Below are positions 54,169 through 64,000 of a stretch of 64,000 nt of DNA, piece by piece. The translations under genes were made by a program, and so were the position numbers. The notes beneath the pieces were generated by a model, which was not told the DNA's origin, did not search any database, and was given only the letters and a program-made list of their open reading frames with translations. Numbering within the stretch: position 1 is the first letter of the stretch; every line of letters begins with the position of its first letter. Source of the stretch: Streptacidiphilus melanogenes. GTDB lineage: Bacteria; Actinomycetota; Actinomycetes; Streptomycetales; Streptomycetaceae. The DNA lies in NCBI RefSeq assembly GCF_000787835.1, contig NZ_BBPP01000023.1, positions 18,878 through 82,877 of the forward strand, given 5' to 3'.

Positions 54169-54491
54169 CGTGCTTTCACGGCCCCTGATGCCGTCGGGGC
54201 GCGTTCGGCTGCACGCCCGGAGGGAGCAGATCGTCGCGCTGGGCAGTGGAGTGGTGGAGCGGTGTATCTGCAGTCCCATCAGGCTGCTATCGTCTCGCCG
54301 GTATTCGCGGTGACCGATGGCCGACCACTCGCTCCGGTACTGCCGGCAGTGGAGGCGCGCGCCCTTTCGGCGCGAGGTCGAGTCGGAGCCGCAGTCACTT
54401 TCGCGCGCCCGCGGTCGGTCGCCGACGGCACAGGGACGAGGGCGTCCGGAGCCGGGCTGGCAGGTCCAGGGCTGGACAGTAGGGCTGGTCA
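54169..54491. other. Intergenic region before the secreted amidase gene
   Basis: 323 bases. Frames here are short and inconsistent. A TAGGGC box six bases before the GTG at 54492 could be a weak leaderless promoter. Otherwise I see nothing. Confidence 0.35.
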
Positions 54492-57413
54492 GTGGGCAGA
54501 GCAGGTACAGCCGGGCACCGAAGAAAGCGCTCTCGTGCCGTGGTCGTCTCCGTCGGTGCCGTCGTCACCGCGGCCCTGGTGGTGGGCGCGGTCGCCGAGG
54601 CCGGTGCGGTGGTGGGGAATGGCGCGGCGACTGGTTCGGGCGGGGCCGGGGCCTCCGGGACCCCGCTCAGCGCGCAGTTCGCGGATGCCGCACGGGAGTT
54701 CCACGTTCCGCTGAACGTGCTGATGGCCGTCTCGTACCAGGAGACCCGATGGGACTCGCACCACGGGCAGCCGAGCGCCACCGGTAACTACAACGTGATG
54801 GGCCTCACCAAGGTCGATCCCGGGGACGTCAAGCAGCCGAGCGCCTCGGGGCTTGCGGCCGAGTCGGCCGAGGCCGCCGGTGACGACTACCGGATCCGGC
54901 ACATCAAGCACCCGTCCCAGCGCACGCCGCGGGACCAGGCCGTGACGCCGACCGTCAACACCGCCGATCCGACACTGCACACGCTGGACGCGGCCGCATC
55001 GCTGATCCACGAGCCGACCGGGGCGCTCAAGACCGACACGGAGCAGAGCATCCGGGGCGGCGCCGCGCTGCTCGCCCAGTACGAGAAGTCGCTGACCGGC
55101 GGGCTGCCCACCGACCCGGGCCAGTGGTTCCCCGCCGTCGCGCGGTACAGCCAGTCGCCCGACACCAAGGGCGCCCAGCTGTTCGCGACGCGTGTCTTCG
55201 CCACGATCCGCACCGGTATGAGCCGGCTCACCGCCGACGGCCAGCAGGTCGTGCTCCCCGCGTCCTCGTCGGTGACGCCGCAGGGCCGGACGGCGACGAC
55301 CGGCTCGACCGGCACCACGGGCACGACCGCGACCACCGGGGCGACCCCGTCCTCGTTCGCGACCGTCACGACGCCGACGGCCGACTGCCCGACGAGTCTG
55401 AGTTGTCAGTACGTTCCCGCCGCCTACGCGTTGTCGGATCCGACCGACCCGACCTCGTACGGCAACTACGACGTCGCGAACCGCCCGGCCGACGGCATCG
55501 CCATCCGGTACATCGTCATCCACGACACCGAGGCCAGCTACAGCAGCACCATCAACTCGTTCAGCGCGCTGGACGATCCCGAGGCGAGCGCCCAGTACGT
55601 GATCCGTTCCTCGGACGGTCAGGTCACGCAGATGGTGTCCAACACCGACGAGGCCATCCACGCGGGCAACAAGTACGTCAACGTGCACTCCATCGGAGTG
55701 GAGCACGAGGGCTACGCGATCTCCGGGGCCAGCTGGTACACCGAGTCCCAGTACGAGTCCTCCGCCGCGCTGGTGAAGTACCTGGCGCAGAAGTACGGCA
55801 TTCCGCTCGACCGGCAGCACATCATCGGGCACGACGACGTTCCGGGGCCGATCGACTCGTACGTCGCCGGCATGCACTGGGACCCGGGCACGTTCTGGGA
55901 CTGGAACCACTACATGGCCCTGCTCGGCGCACCCGTGCCGAGCAACCCGGCGGGCGCCCCGCTGGTCGCGGGCGAGGCGGTCACCGTCTCGATCCCGTTC
56001 ACCACGGCCAACGAGCCGACGGTGACGAACTGCCCGACCTGTGCCGCGATTCCGGCCCAGCCCGCGAACTTCGTCTACCTGCGCACCTCCCCCTCCAGCA
56101 GCGCGCCACTGCTCGGCGACCCGTACCTGCACGGCACCGCCGCGGGCACGACCGAGGCGGCCGACTGGGGGGACAAGCTCGTCACCGGCGAGTCCTTCGT
56201 CGTCGCGGCCCAGCAGGGCGACTGGACCGCGATCTGGTACGGCGGGGTCAAGGCCTGGTTCTACAACCCCGCCGGGTCCTTCACGGCGCCGGCTCCGGCC
56301 GGGACGACCGTGGTCACGACCGCTGCGGGTGCGACCTCGGCCCCGGTCTACGGCCGCGCGTACCCCGAGACCTCGGCCTACCCGGCCGACCTCGCCACGG
56401 TGGCGGCCAGCTCCACGCAGCAGCTCACCCCGCTGACGCAGTACACGTTCCCGGCGGGGCAGGAGTACGTCGCGGACGTCCCGGTGGCGGGCGACTTCTA
56501 CTACACGATGAACATCAACGGCGACGCCCCGGACGACCGCACGGACGTGGTCGGCACCACCACCTACCGGGAGATCCGCTACAACCACCGCATCGCCTTC
56601 GTGAACGCGGCCGACGTGCGGACCTCTGCGACGACGGCGCCGCCCGCCGCGTCCAAGCGCTGGAACCTGCTCGGCCGGGACACCGGCGGTGGGCTGTGGC
56701 AGTACCAGGGCACCGGCAACCCGGCGGCCCAGTTGCTGTCCCGCTACCGGGTCGGCGGCGGCTGGCAGGCCTTCAACATGATCGTCCCGCTCGACGGCAT
56801 GCGCGCCGACGCGCAGAGCTCGCTGGTGGCCCGGGACGGAAACGGCGTGCTGTGGCTCTACCAGGGCACGGGCAACGCGGCGGCTCCGTTCAAGCCGGCC
56901 GTGAAGGTCGGCGGCGGCTGGCAGGCCTTCAACGCGATCGTCGGGGTCGGTGACGTGACCGGTGACGGTCACGCGGACCTGGTGGTGCGCAATGCCAGCG
57001 GTGTGCTGTACCTGTACCAGGGCACGGGCAACGCGGCGGCGCCGTTCAAGCCGGCCGTTCACGTGGGTAGTGGCTGGCAGGTCTTCAACGCGATCGTCGG
57101 GGTCGGTGACGTGACGGGTGACGGTCACGCGGACCTGGTGGTGCGCAATGCCAGCGGTGTGTTGTACCTGTACCAGGGCACGGGCAACGCGGCTGCTCCG
57201 TTCAAGGCGGCGGTCCGTGTGGGCACCGGCTGGCAGACGTACAAGACCATCATCGGCGCCCGGGACCTGAACGGGGACGGCAAGCCGGATCTGATCGGCA
57301 TCGACGCGAACGGCGTGCTCTGGAACCACCCGGGCACCGGCAACGCCGCGGCGGCGTTCGGAGCGCGGGTCCAGATCGGCGTGGGCTGGGGCGGCTTCAG
57401 CACCGTGGTGTGA
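54492..57413 (+). CDS. Secreted N-acetylmuramoyl-L-alanine amidase with FG-GAP-like repeats
   Basis: 973 residues. A signal peptide (HRRKRSRAVVVSVGAVVTAALVV region) leads to an N-terminal domain resembling a lytic-transglycosylase/lysozyme-like helical domain (PLNVLMAVSYQETRWDSH). The Amidase_2 domain spans about 335-470, with zinc ligands in IVIHDTE, NVHSIGVEHEGY and HIIGHDDV. An SH3-like stretch (about 515-595) follows. From about 715 come FG-GAP/tachylectin-like units of 52 residues (GDVTGDGHADLVVRNASGVL, YLYQGTGNAA). Two of these are nearly identical in DNA (56934-57054 and 57090-57210). It should cleave peptide side chains from peptidoglycan and bind the wall. Start is a GTG. Confidence 0.85.
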   Translation: MGRAGTAGHRRKRSRAVVVSVGAVVTAALVVGAVAEAGAVVGNGAATGSGGAGASGTPLSAQFADAAREFHVPLNVLMAVSYQETRWDSHHGQPSATGNYNVMGLTKVDPGDVKQPSASGLAAESAEAAGDDYRIRHIKHPSQRTPRDQAVTPTVNTADPTLHTLDAAASLIHEPTGALKTDTEQSIRGGAALLAQYEKSLTGGLPTDPGQWFPAVARYSQSPDTKGAQLFATRVFATIRTGMSRLTADGQQVVLPASSSVTPQGRTATTGSTGTTGTTATTGATPSSFATVTTPTADCPTSLSCQYVPAAYALSDPTDPTSYGNYDVANRPADGIAIRYIVIHDTEASYSSTINSFSALDDPEASAQYVIRSSDGQVTQMVSNTDEAIHAGNKYVNVHSIGVEHEGYAISGASWYTESQYESSAALVKYLAQKYGIPLDRQHIIGHDDVPGPIDSYVAGMHWDPGTFWDWNHYMALLGAPVPSNPAGAPLVAGEAVTVSIPFTTANEPTVTNCPTCAAIPAQPANFVYLRTSPSSSAPLLGDPYLHGTAAGTTEAADWGDKLVTGESFVVAAQQGDWTAIWYGGVKAWFYNPAGSFTAPAPAGTTVVTTAAGATSAPVYGRAYPETSAYPADLATVAASSTQQLTPLTQYTFPAGQEYVADVPVAGDFYYTMNINGDAPDDRTDVVGTTTYREIRYNHRIAFVNAADVRTSATTAPPAASKRWNLLGRDTGGGLWQYQGTGNPAAQLLSRYRVGGGWQAFNMIVPLDGMRADAQSSLVARDGNGVLWLYQGTGNAAAPFKPAVKVGGGWQAFNAIVGVGDVTGDGHADLVVRNASGVLYLYQGTGNAAAPFKPAVHVGSGWQVFNAIVGVGDVTGDGHADLVVRNASGVLYLYQGTGNAAAPFKAAVRVGTGWQTYKTIIGARDLNGDGKPDLIGIDANGVLWNHPGTGNAAAAFGARVQIGVGWGGFSTVV

Positions 57414-57431
57414 GCCGGGGCGCGAGCCTCG

Positions 57432-57477
57432 CGGAACCCTGTCGTACCGGAGAGAATTCCGGCGCGGCAGGGTTCCG
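57432..57477 (+). terminator. Terminator after the amidase gene
   Basis: CGGAACCCTG (57432-57441) pairs with CAGGGTTCCG (57468-57477); an inner CCGGA/TCCGG stem strengthens it. Confidence 0.75.
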
Positions 57478-57576
57478 TGCTCCGCAGGGCTTCCCGCCGC
57501 TCCCCCGGCCGCACCGGAAGGCTTCCCGTTTGCGCAGCTCAGTGCGGGTGCCGGGGGGTGTCCGCCGGCTGGATAA

Positions 57577-58644
<1,068 letters not shown>

Positions 58645-58665
58645 CGCCGCCGACGCCGTGGACCC

Positions 58666-58700
58666 CACGGGGCGGAGCCGACGACCGGCTCCGCCCCGTG
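58666..58700. terminator. Bidirectional terminator
   Basis: CACGGGGCGGAGCCG (58666-58680) and its exact complement (58686-58700) around a five-base loop, between convergent genes. Confidence 0.88.
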
Positions 58701-58730
58701 CTGCTTGGTGCTGCTCCGTTGCGCGCCGTA

Positions 58731-59639
58731 CTAGTCGTCCGCGTTCGGGAGGAAGCGGCCCGTCGGGCCGGGGCTGGTGAAGTCGGGGGAGGAGAAGCCG
58801 GGAGAGGTGAAGTAGACCTCCTCCTCGCGTTCATCCTCGGGCTTCTCCTGGCCGTGGCCGTCGGTGATGCCCTCCACCCCCGGGCTGGTGAAGCCCGGGC
58901 TGGTGAAGCCGAGCTTGGGGCTGTGCCGGACGAGGTCGACGCGGGTGTGGCGCTGTGCCGCCTCCGTGGCTATCGCCGCCGCGCGGGTGGCGAGTTCGGT
59001 TTCGAGGAACGGGAGGACGCCGCGGCTGCGCAGCGCCGCGCGCCAGACCTCCCTGGCCTTGGCGACCTCGGCCGCCAGCTCCGGCTGTGGGCGTTCGGGC
59101 TCGACCGCCGCGTCGCGCTTCGCGGTGAGCACGAGGGCGACCGTCGCGACGCCGAGCGCCGCCGCGCCGACCGCGGCCAGTGCGCCTGCCGCGGTGACGA
59201 GTTGGTGGCCGAGGGCGAGCGAGGGCGAGCCGGCCCGGACGGCGAGGCCGATGAGCCAGAGGGCCAGCGCGCTGGTCCAGGCCAGGACCGGGGCGAGGAC
59301 CGCGGCCATCGGGCCGAGGCCCGCACGGCGGCCCGCGTCCAGCGGGGTGCCGGGCTCGACCCACTGCGCCGGGTCGGTGCTGCCGAGCCGGTCCGTGTCG
59401 GGACCCGTGCCGACCTGGGCGAGCTGCGCGCGCAGCGTGAGCAGGTGCGCGTACTCGGGCGCGGCCTGGGCCGCGACCTCGGGCAGCTCGCGCATGGCGC
59501 GGTCGTGCAGCTGCTGGGTCGTGATGGCGCCACGGGTGGCGCGCACCGCGTCGCGGATGTGCGAGGCCTGCAGGGCCTCGTCCAGGATCCGCATGTAGTC
59601 GGGCTTGTCCTCGGCGAGTAGCTGCGAGGCGGTGTCCAT
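58731..59639 (-). CDS. Membrane protein with C-terminal FTSPGF-type repeats
   Basis: About 302 residues. The N-terminal 90 residues are helical and charged (LAEDKPDYMRILDEALQASH). Two membrane helices lie at about 105-130 and 145-175. A second helical segment (AEVAKAREVWRAALRSRGVL) leads to a tail with FTSPGFTSPG, then an acidic break, then FTSPGFSSPDFTSPGPTGRF, ending LPNADD. The first repeat is a tandem DNA duplication (CCCGGGCTGGTGAAG at 58878-58907). GGGGGGAG eight bases upstream supports the ATG at 59639. I do not know the family; the tail could be a docking or phosphorylation array. Confidence 0.7.
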   Translation of the reverse strand: MDTASQLLAEDKPDYMRILDEALQASHIRDAVRATRGAITTQQLHDRAMRELPEVAAQAAPEYAHLLTLRAQLAQVGTGPDTDRLGSTDPAQWVEPGTPLDAGRRAGLGPMAAVLAPVLAWTSALALWLIGLAVRAGSPSLALGHQLVTAAGALAAVGAAALGVATVALVLTAKRDAAVEPERPQPELAAEVAKAREVWRAALRSRGVLPFLETELATRAAAIATEAAQRHTRVDLVRHSPKLGFTSPGFTSPGVEGITDGHGQEKPEDEREEEVYFTSPGFSSPDFTSPGPTGRFLPNADD

Positions 59640-59849
59640 GGTTCTGCTCCCCCCGTGGAAGTGACGGCCGTTCATGGCTCAGCTGGGGGTTATGGGCTGT
59701 TAACGGACATGCTAGGGGCGATGGCTGACAGATCGACAGTCGGTTTCGCGAATTTCCGCGTCAGGAGTGGCCCGGGTTGCTTCTGGCATGTGCCCGAAGC
59801 AACCCGGAGGCCGGCCTGCAGCAACCCGAAGCACTACGAACGGTTTCGC

Positions 59850-61076
59850 TCAGGCCAGCGGCAGGCGGGCGATGAGCAGCTTGCCCTCGCCCTCCATGGT
59901 GACGCCGCCGTCCATCGCCACCGCCAGGTCGTCCGCGTAGACGTGCGGGCCGGTGACGTGGACGCCCGCGTGGCCGTCCTCGGTGGGGGCCTCGCCCAGC
60001 AGGTACGGGATGGGGCTGTGGCCGTGGACGATCCGGTGGCCGCCGAAGGCCGCGAGCAACTCGCGCGCCGCCTCGGGGCCGGCCTCGCCGCGGAAGGCGA
60101 AGCGCTTGGTCATCCGCCGGAAGCAGTCCCACCACTCGTCCGGGTCGCCCTGGTTGAGCACCTCGCGGATCGCGTCGTTGACCGCGGCCACCGAGTCGCC
60201 GTACTCCAGGTAGGCGGTGGTGTCCGAGTGGACGAGCAGGTGGTCGTCCTCGACCGTCATCGCGGGGAGCCGGGAGAGCCACGCGACGTGGTGATCCTCC
60301 AGGCGCTCCATGTCGTGCGGCTGCCCGCCGTTGAGCCGCCACGCGGCGAGGAACGAGGCGGTGCCGGCGCTGGAGTGGACCGGCTCCTCGCCGTAGCGGT
60401 CGGCGCCCAGCAGCAGCAGTTCGTGATTGCCCATCAGGGCGCGGCAGTAGCCGCCGTCCGCGGCCGCCTCGGCGGCCAGGCGCATCACCAGGTCGATCAC
60501 GCCGATGCCGTCGGGCCCGCGGTCGGTGAAGTCACCGAGGAACCAGAGTCGGGAGCGCCCCGCGCTCCAGTGGCCCTCGGCGTCGATCAGGCCCTGCTCG
60601 TGCAGTCCGTCCAGCAGGTCCTGCAGGTAGCCGTGGACGTCCCCGATCACGTAGAGCGGGCTGTCCGGCCCGCCGGGCAGCGAGTCGAGCGCGGGCGCCG
60701 GGGCGGGCGCGGGGACGGAGGGCTGCTCGACGATGGGCGCGCCCAGTTCGAGCGTCGGCGGGTCCTGCGTCGGGACAGCGGGCATGGGCGGTGCGACGGC
60801 CGGGTTGGCCGGGACGGTCGGCGCGCCGAACCCGATCGGGCCGCCCGCCTGCGGCATCGGCTGCATGGGCGGGATCGGTTGCACGGGCTGCGCCTGCGGC
60901 ACCGGCTGCTGCGGGGCCGCGAGCGGCATGGGCGGCGCCGGAGCGCCGGGGGCCGCGGGAGCCGGAGGGGCGGAGGGCGTGAAGAAGTCGAACGGCGTGG
61001 ACCCGTCCGCTGCCTGGGGGGCGTGCGGGCCTGGGTCCGGCTGGTCAGGCCAGGCGGGACGGTCCACGGGTGTCAT
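59850..61076 (-). CDS. Calcineurin-like metallophosphatase (PPP type)
   Basis: About 408 residues. The first 170 are Pro/Ala/Gln-rich. The catalytic domain has all PPP-family motifs in order: GDVHG, GDFTDRG, GNHE, a later histidine in LLVHSDT, and GHSP. Such enzymes are serine/threonine protein phosphatases or diadenosine tetraphosphatases. TACGAT is seven bases before the ATG at 61076, so a leaderless start is likely; ATG codons further upstream are less supported. Confidence 0.83.
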   Translation of the reverse strand: MTPVDRPAWPDQPDPGPHAPQAADGSTPFDFFTPSAPPAPAAPGAPAPPMPLAAPQQPVPQAQPVQPIPPMQPMPQAGGPIGFGAPTVPANPAVAPPMPAVPTQDPPTLELGAPIVEQPSVPAPAPAPALDSLPGGPDSPLYVIGDVHGYLQDLLDGLHEQGLIDAEGHWSAGRSRLWFLGDFTDRGPDGIGVIDLVMRLAAEAAADGGYCRALMGNHELLLLGADRYGEEPVHSSAGTASFLAAWRLNGGQPHDMERLEDHHVAWLSRLPAMTVEDDHLLVHSDTTAYLEYGDSVAAVNDAIREVLNQGDPDEWWDCFRRMTKRFAFRGEAGPEAARELLAAFGGHRIVHGHSPIPYLLGEAPTEDGHAGVHVTGPHVYADDLAVAMDGGVTMEGEGKLLIARLPLA

Positions 61077-61330
61077 GACGCCCATCGTATAAAGCCGTCC
61101 TTCCCGGCGTCCGCACCTGGGAGGGATCAGCCCGGCGAATTCGTTCATCGGTCGAAGGGGCAACGCGGAGCAACAGGGGGCAAAAAGGGCAGGTCAGACG
61201 GGAGCGGTGGCGGCAACTCCCACGACAACTCCCGTGTCAGCCCCCGCGAGCGCTCTCGCACTCGCCCGTGCGCCCGCCGTTGCGCCCACTCCCGCGACGC
61301 CCCGCGCGACCCCCACGACATCGCCTCGCC

Positions 61331-62470
61331 TCACGTCTCCCCGGGTGGCCGCGGGGCCGACACCGTGGTGCGCGGGGAACGGCGTTGTGAGGAACGCCGG
61401 ACGATCAACTCCGTCGGCATCAACTGGCCCGAGACGTTCTCCTCGGCCGGGCTCTCGTCGTCCGAGGACTGGTTCGCGGAGCTCTGTCCCTCGATCGCGT
61501 CGATCAGCAGGTTGACCACCGTGGTGCCGATCCGGCGGGGCTTGAGCGACAGCGTCGTGATCGGCGGCTCGGTGGCGGCGTAGACGTCGCTCTCGCTGCA
61601 GCAGACCAGCAGCAGATCGTCCGGGACGCGCAGGTGGTAGCGGCGCGCGGCGGCGAGCAGGTCGGTGCCGTTCGGGTCGAAGAGACCGTAGACGGCGTCC
61701 GGCCGGTCGGGCCGGGCCAGCAGCCGGTCCGCGGCGACGGCGCCCGCGCACGGATCGTGCGCGGGGTAGGCCTCGTACAGCGGCTCCTGGCCCACCGACC
61801 GGCACCAGCCGAGGTAAGCCTCGGTGCTGAGCCGTGTGTAGGTATCGGTGCTGGTGCCCGTCAGCAGCCCGATCCGGCGGGCTCCCGCCTGGGCCAGGTG
61901 GTCCAGGATGCCGAGGACGGCGGCGTGGTGGTCGTTGTCGACCCAGGCCGTGACGGGGCAGTTGCCCGGCTTGCCGTCGCTGACCACCGGCAGGCCCTGG
62001 CGGTACAGGTCGGCCACCATCGGGTCGTGGTCGGACGGGTCGATCACCACCGTGCCGTCCAGCGCGACGTTGCTCCACACGTCGTGCCGGGACGACGCGG
62101 GCAGCACGACCAGCGCGTAGCCGCGGTTGAGCGCGGCCGAGGTGGCCGCCCGCGCCATCTCCGCAAAGTAGGCGAACTCTGTGAAGGTGAACGGCTCCTG
62201 GCCGTAGGTCGTGACCGTCAGGCCGATCAGGCCGGAGCGGCCGGTGCGCAGGGTGCGCGCGGCGGCGGAGGGGCGGTAGCCCAACCGCTCGGCGACCTCG
62301 CGCACCTTGGTCCGGGTCTCGTCGGGCAGCCGGCCCTTGCCGTTGAGCGCGTCGGAGACGGTGGTGATCGAGACTCCGGCGGCCGCCGCCACGTCCCTGA
62401 TCCCGGCACGCTCCAGCCGGCGGGTGCGGGTGGTGGTCCGCCGGCCGTGGTGATTCGCTGCTGCTGTCAT
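61331..62470 (-). CDS. LacI-family transcriptional regulator
   Basis: About 379 residues. The helix-turn-helix and hinge read IRDVAAAAGVSITTVSDALN and RLPDETRTKVREVAERLGYR. The sugar-binding-protein-like domain follows, ending near residue 360 with an Arg/Ser-rich tail. ATG 62470 was chosen because the longer frame to 62626 lacks a ribosome site. It is divergent from the aminotransferase gene; a link to that gene is possible but not shown. Effector unknown. Confidence 0.87.
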   Translation of the reverse strand: MTAAANHHGRRTTTRTRRLERAGIRDVAAAAGVSITTVSDALNGKGRLPDETRTKVREVAERLGYRPSAAARTLRTGRSGLIGLTVTTYGQEPFTFTEFAYFAEMARAATSAALNRGYALVVLPASSRHDVWSNVALDGTVVIDPSDHDPMVADLYRQGLPVVSDGKPGNCPVTAWVDNDHHAAVLGILDHLAQAGARRIGLLTGTSTDTYTRLSTEAYLGWCRSVGQEPLYEAYPAHDPCAGAVAADRLLARPDRPDAVYGLFDPNGTDLLAAARRYHLRVPDDLLLVCCSESDVYAATEPPITTLSLKPRRIGTTVVNLLIDAIEGQSSANQSSDDESPAEENVSGQLMPTELIVRRSSQRRSPRTTVSAPRPPGET

Positions 62471-62800
62471 GTCTGGCCGATCGTATGGCGCGGAACTGTC
62501 AGAAGGGGCGGGTCTGTCCGGAAACATCACGGATGACGGAGATACGTTTCTCCATGAGCATTCGCGCCATTTCTCCTTGCACCAACGACCGTTTCGCCCC
62601 CGATCGCCTGCGTTTTGGTCATGCACTCACGGTGTCGCCCACCGAGTCTTCGCGGGCCGGTATCGGCACATGTCACTCGCATGGGTGAGGTTCGTGCGAT
62701 CGGCTCGTATGGTGATCTCGACCGGTTACGGCGACGGCGCCGCGCGAGCAGTGATCCTGCGGGGCGCGACGACATCGCGATTCTCTGGAGGACGACCACG
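62471..62800. other. Divergent control region, lacI to aminotransferase
   Basis: 330 bases. It includes an imperfect inverted repeat GGAGATACGTTTCTCC and a TATGGT -10-like box near 62705, and GGAGGA 9 bases before the aminotransferase GTG. I see no gene. Confidence 0.35.
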
Positions 62801-63892
62801 GTGAGCAGCGAAACCACCCCTGGCCCGCGCCTGCGCGAGGCCCTCAAGGGCATCCCCGCCTACAAGCCCGGCAAGCCGGCGCAGGGTGCCGAGGGCGCCC
62901 CGGCCTTCAAGCTCTCCTCCAACGAGAACCCGTACCCGCCGCTCCCGGGCGTGCTGGAGGCGGCTACCACCGCCGCCCAGAGCTTCAACCGCTACCCCGA
63001 CATGGCCTGCGCCGGGCTCATCGCCGAGCTGGCGAAGCGTTTCGGCGTCCCCGAGGCGCACGTCGCCGTCGGCACGGGCTCGGTGGGCGTGGCCCAGTCG
63101 CTGCTGCAGGCGACCTCCGGTCCGGGCGACGAGGTGATCTTCGCGTGGCGCTCCTTCGAGGCGTACCCGATCATCACCCAGATCAGCGGCGCCACGTCCG
63201 TGCGGGTCCCGCTGAAGGCGGACGAGACGCACGACCTCGACGCGATGCTCGCCGCGATCACGCCGCGGACCCGCCTGATCTTCGTCTGCAACCCGAACAA
63301 CCCGACGGGCACGGTGGCTCACCGCGAGGAGCTGGAGCGCTTCCTCGACGCGGTGCCCAGCGACGTCCTCGTGGTCCTGGACGAGGCGTACAACGAGTTC
63401 GTCCGTGACGCGGAGGTGCCGGACGGCGTCGAGATCTACCGCGACCGCCCGAACGTCTGCGTGCTGCGCACCTTCTCCAAGGCGTACGGCCTGGCCGGTC
63501 TGCGGGTCGGCTTCGCCATCGCGCACGAGCCCGTGGCCCAGGCGCTGCGGCAGACGGCTGTGCCTTTCGGCGTCAGCCAGCTCGCGCAGGATGCCGCGAT
63601 CGCCTCCCTGCGGTCGGAGGAGGCGCTGCTGGAGCGGGTCTCCGCGCTGGTCGCGGAGCGCGAGCGGGTCGTCTCGGCGCTGGTCGCCCAGGGCTGGACG
63701 GTCGCGACGACGCAGGCCAACTTCGTCTGGCTGCGCCTGGGCGAGCGCACGACCGACTTCGCGGCGGCCTGCGAGTCGGCGGGCGTCGTGGTCCGCCCCT
63801 TCGCCGGAGAGGGCGCGCGCATCACCATCGGCGAGACCGAGGCCAACGACCTCTTCCTGCAGACAGCGGAGGTCTTCCGCAAGTCGCTGTAG
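62801..63892 (+). CDS. hisC: HisC-family aminotransferase (histidinol-phosphate or aromatic)
   Basis: About 363 residues, PLP-dependent fold type I. Motifs: [16 protein letters not shown] at the start, the asparagine/proline block [10 protein letters not shown], the aspartate and tyrosine in [11 protein letters not shown], the PLP lysine in [16 protein letters not shown], and an arginine near the end in [14 protein letters not shown]. Streptomycetes carry another hisC in the his operon, so this stand-alone copy may be a phenylalanine/aromatic aminotransferase (Pat). GTG start with GGAGGA upstream. Confidence 0.88.
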   Translation: MSSETTPGPRLREALKGIPAYKPGKPAQGAEGAPAFKLSSNENPYPPLPGVLEAATTAAQSFNRYPDMACAGLIAELAKRFGVPEAHVAVGTGSVGVAQSLLQATSGPGDEVIFAWRSFEAYPIITQISGATSVRVPLKADETHDLDAMLAAITPRTRLIFVCNPNNPTGTVAHREELERFLDAVPSDVLVVLDEAYNEFVRDAEVPDGVEIYRDRPNVCVLRTFSKAYGLAGLRVGFAIAHEPVAQALRQTAVPFGVSQLAQDAAIASLRSEEALLERVSALVAERERVVSALVAQGWTVATTQANFVWLRLGERTTDFAAACESAGVVVRPFAGEGARITIGETEANDLFLQTAEVFRKSL

Positions 63893-63913
63893 CGGGGCAC
63901 ACCTCAGGGGCGC

Positions 63914-64000
63914 GGGGAACTGCGCGAGCAACCACCCGGTGTGGATGGCTCTGCTCGCTCGGCGACACACCACACAGGGTGGCTTGTCGCGCAGTTCCCC
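63914..64000. repeat. Long inverted repeat, streptomycete intergenic type
   Basis: GGGGAACTGCGCGA (63914-63927) and TCGCGCAGTTCCCC (63987-64000) are exact complements, and further inner arms (GCAACCACCC with GGGTGGCTTG, GGTGTGG with CCACAC) extend the stem. GGGGCGCGGGGAACTGCGCGA-like repeats are common between genes in streptomycetes and probably act as terminators. The right arm continues to the window edge and may extend past it. Confidence 0.8.

Overview
This is high-GC actinobacterial DNA, almost certainly from the Streptomycetaceae (Streptomyces, Kitasatospora or Streptacidiphilus; I cannot say which). The evidence is the presence of ssgR-ssgA and a second SsgA-family gene, the many leaderless genes with a TANNNT box 6-7 bases before the start codon, TTGTCCACA-type DnaA boxes, and a gene order that from memory matches the S. 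coelicolor segment running from the sigM region to the cydAB-side aminotransferase. In that genome the segment begins close to oriC, so this window is probably origin-proximal core chromosome.

Layout. 1-8209 (minus): an envelope operon reading DUF6049 secreted protein > murJ > pseudokinase > sigM > anti-sigma factor, the same neighbourhood as mycobacterial Rv3909-Rv3912. 8519-13393: cca, an MFS transporter, inositol-phosphate synthase, and a PadR repressor with its palindromic operator. 13893-20599: a wall cluster with a bifunctional class A PBP (its frame is broken by one base), a GT87 membrane protein, an alanine-racemase-like protein and a FemX-type aminoacyltransferase. 21350-26480: rpsF-ssb-rpsR-rplI, a MATE transporter and dnaB, with a cluster of DnaA boxes between the last two. 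26568-38746: metabolic and regulatory genes, including a two-gene SALP operon, a TetR/exporter pair with two operators, a MerR-thioredoxin overlap and a flavohaemoglobin with a long proline-rich N-terminus. 38801-43363: NUDIX, ssgR, ssgA, small membrane proteins and a YibE/F protein. 43456-45420: TPP riboswitch and thiC.

45421-50856 is the accessory part. About 5.3 kb of broken and strain-specific genes lies between the intact end of thiC and a second, diverged copy of the last 43 codons of thiC, directly abutting a truncated, frameshifted GntR gene. It looks like an insertion into the thiC 3' end that supplied a replacement C-terminus. No integrase remains.

50911-64000 returns to ordinary chromosome: an ECF sigma/anti-sigma pair, a beta-propeller protein, a secreted amidase with FG-GAP-like repeats, aspartate-semialdehyde dehydrogenase, a protein with FTSPGF-type tail repeats, a metallophosphatase, a LacI regulator and a HisC-like aminotransferase. 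No tRNA, rRNA, CRISPR array, intact insertion sequence or integrase was found.
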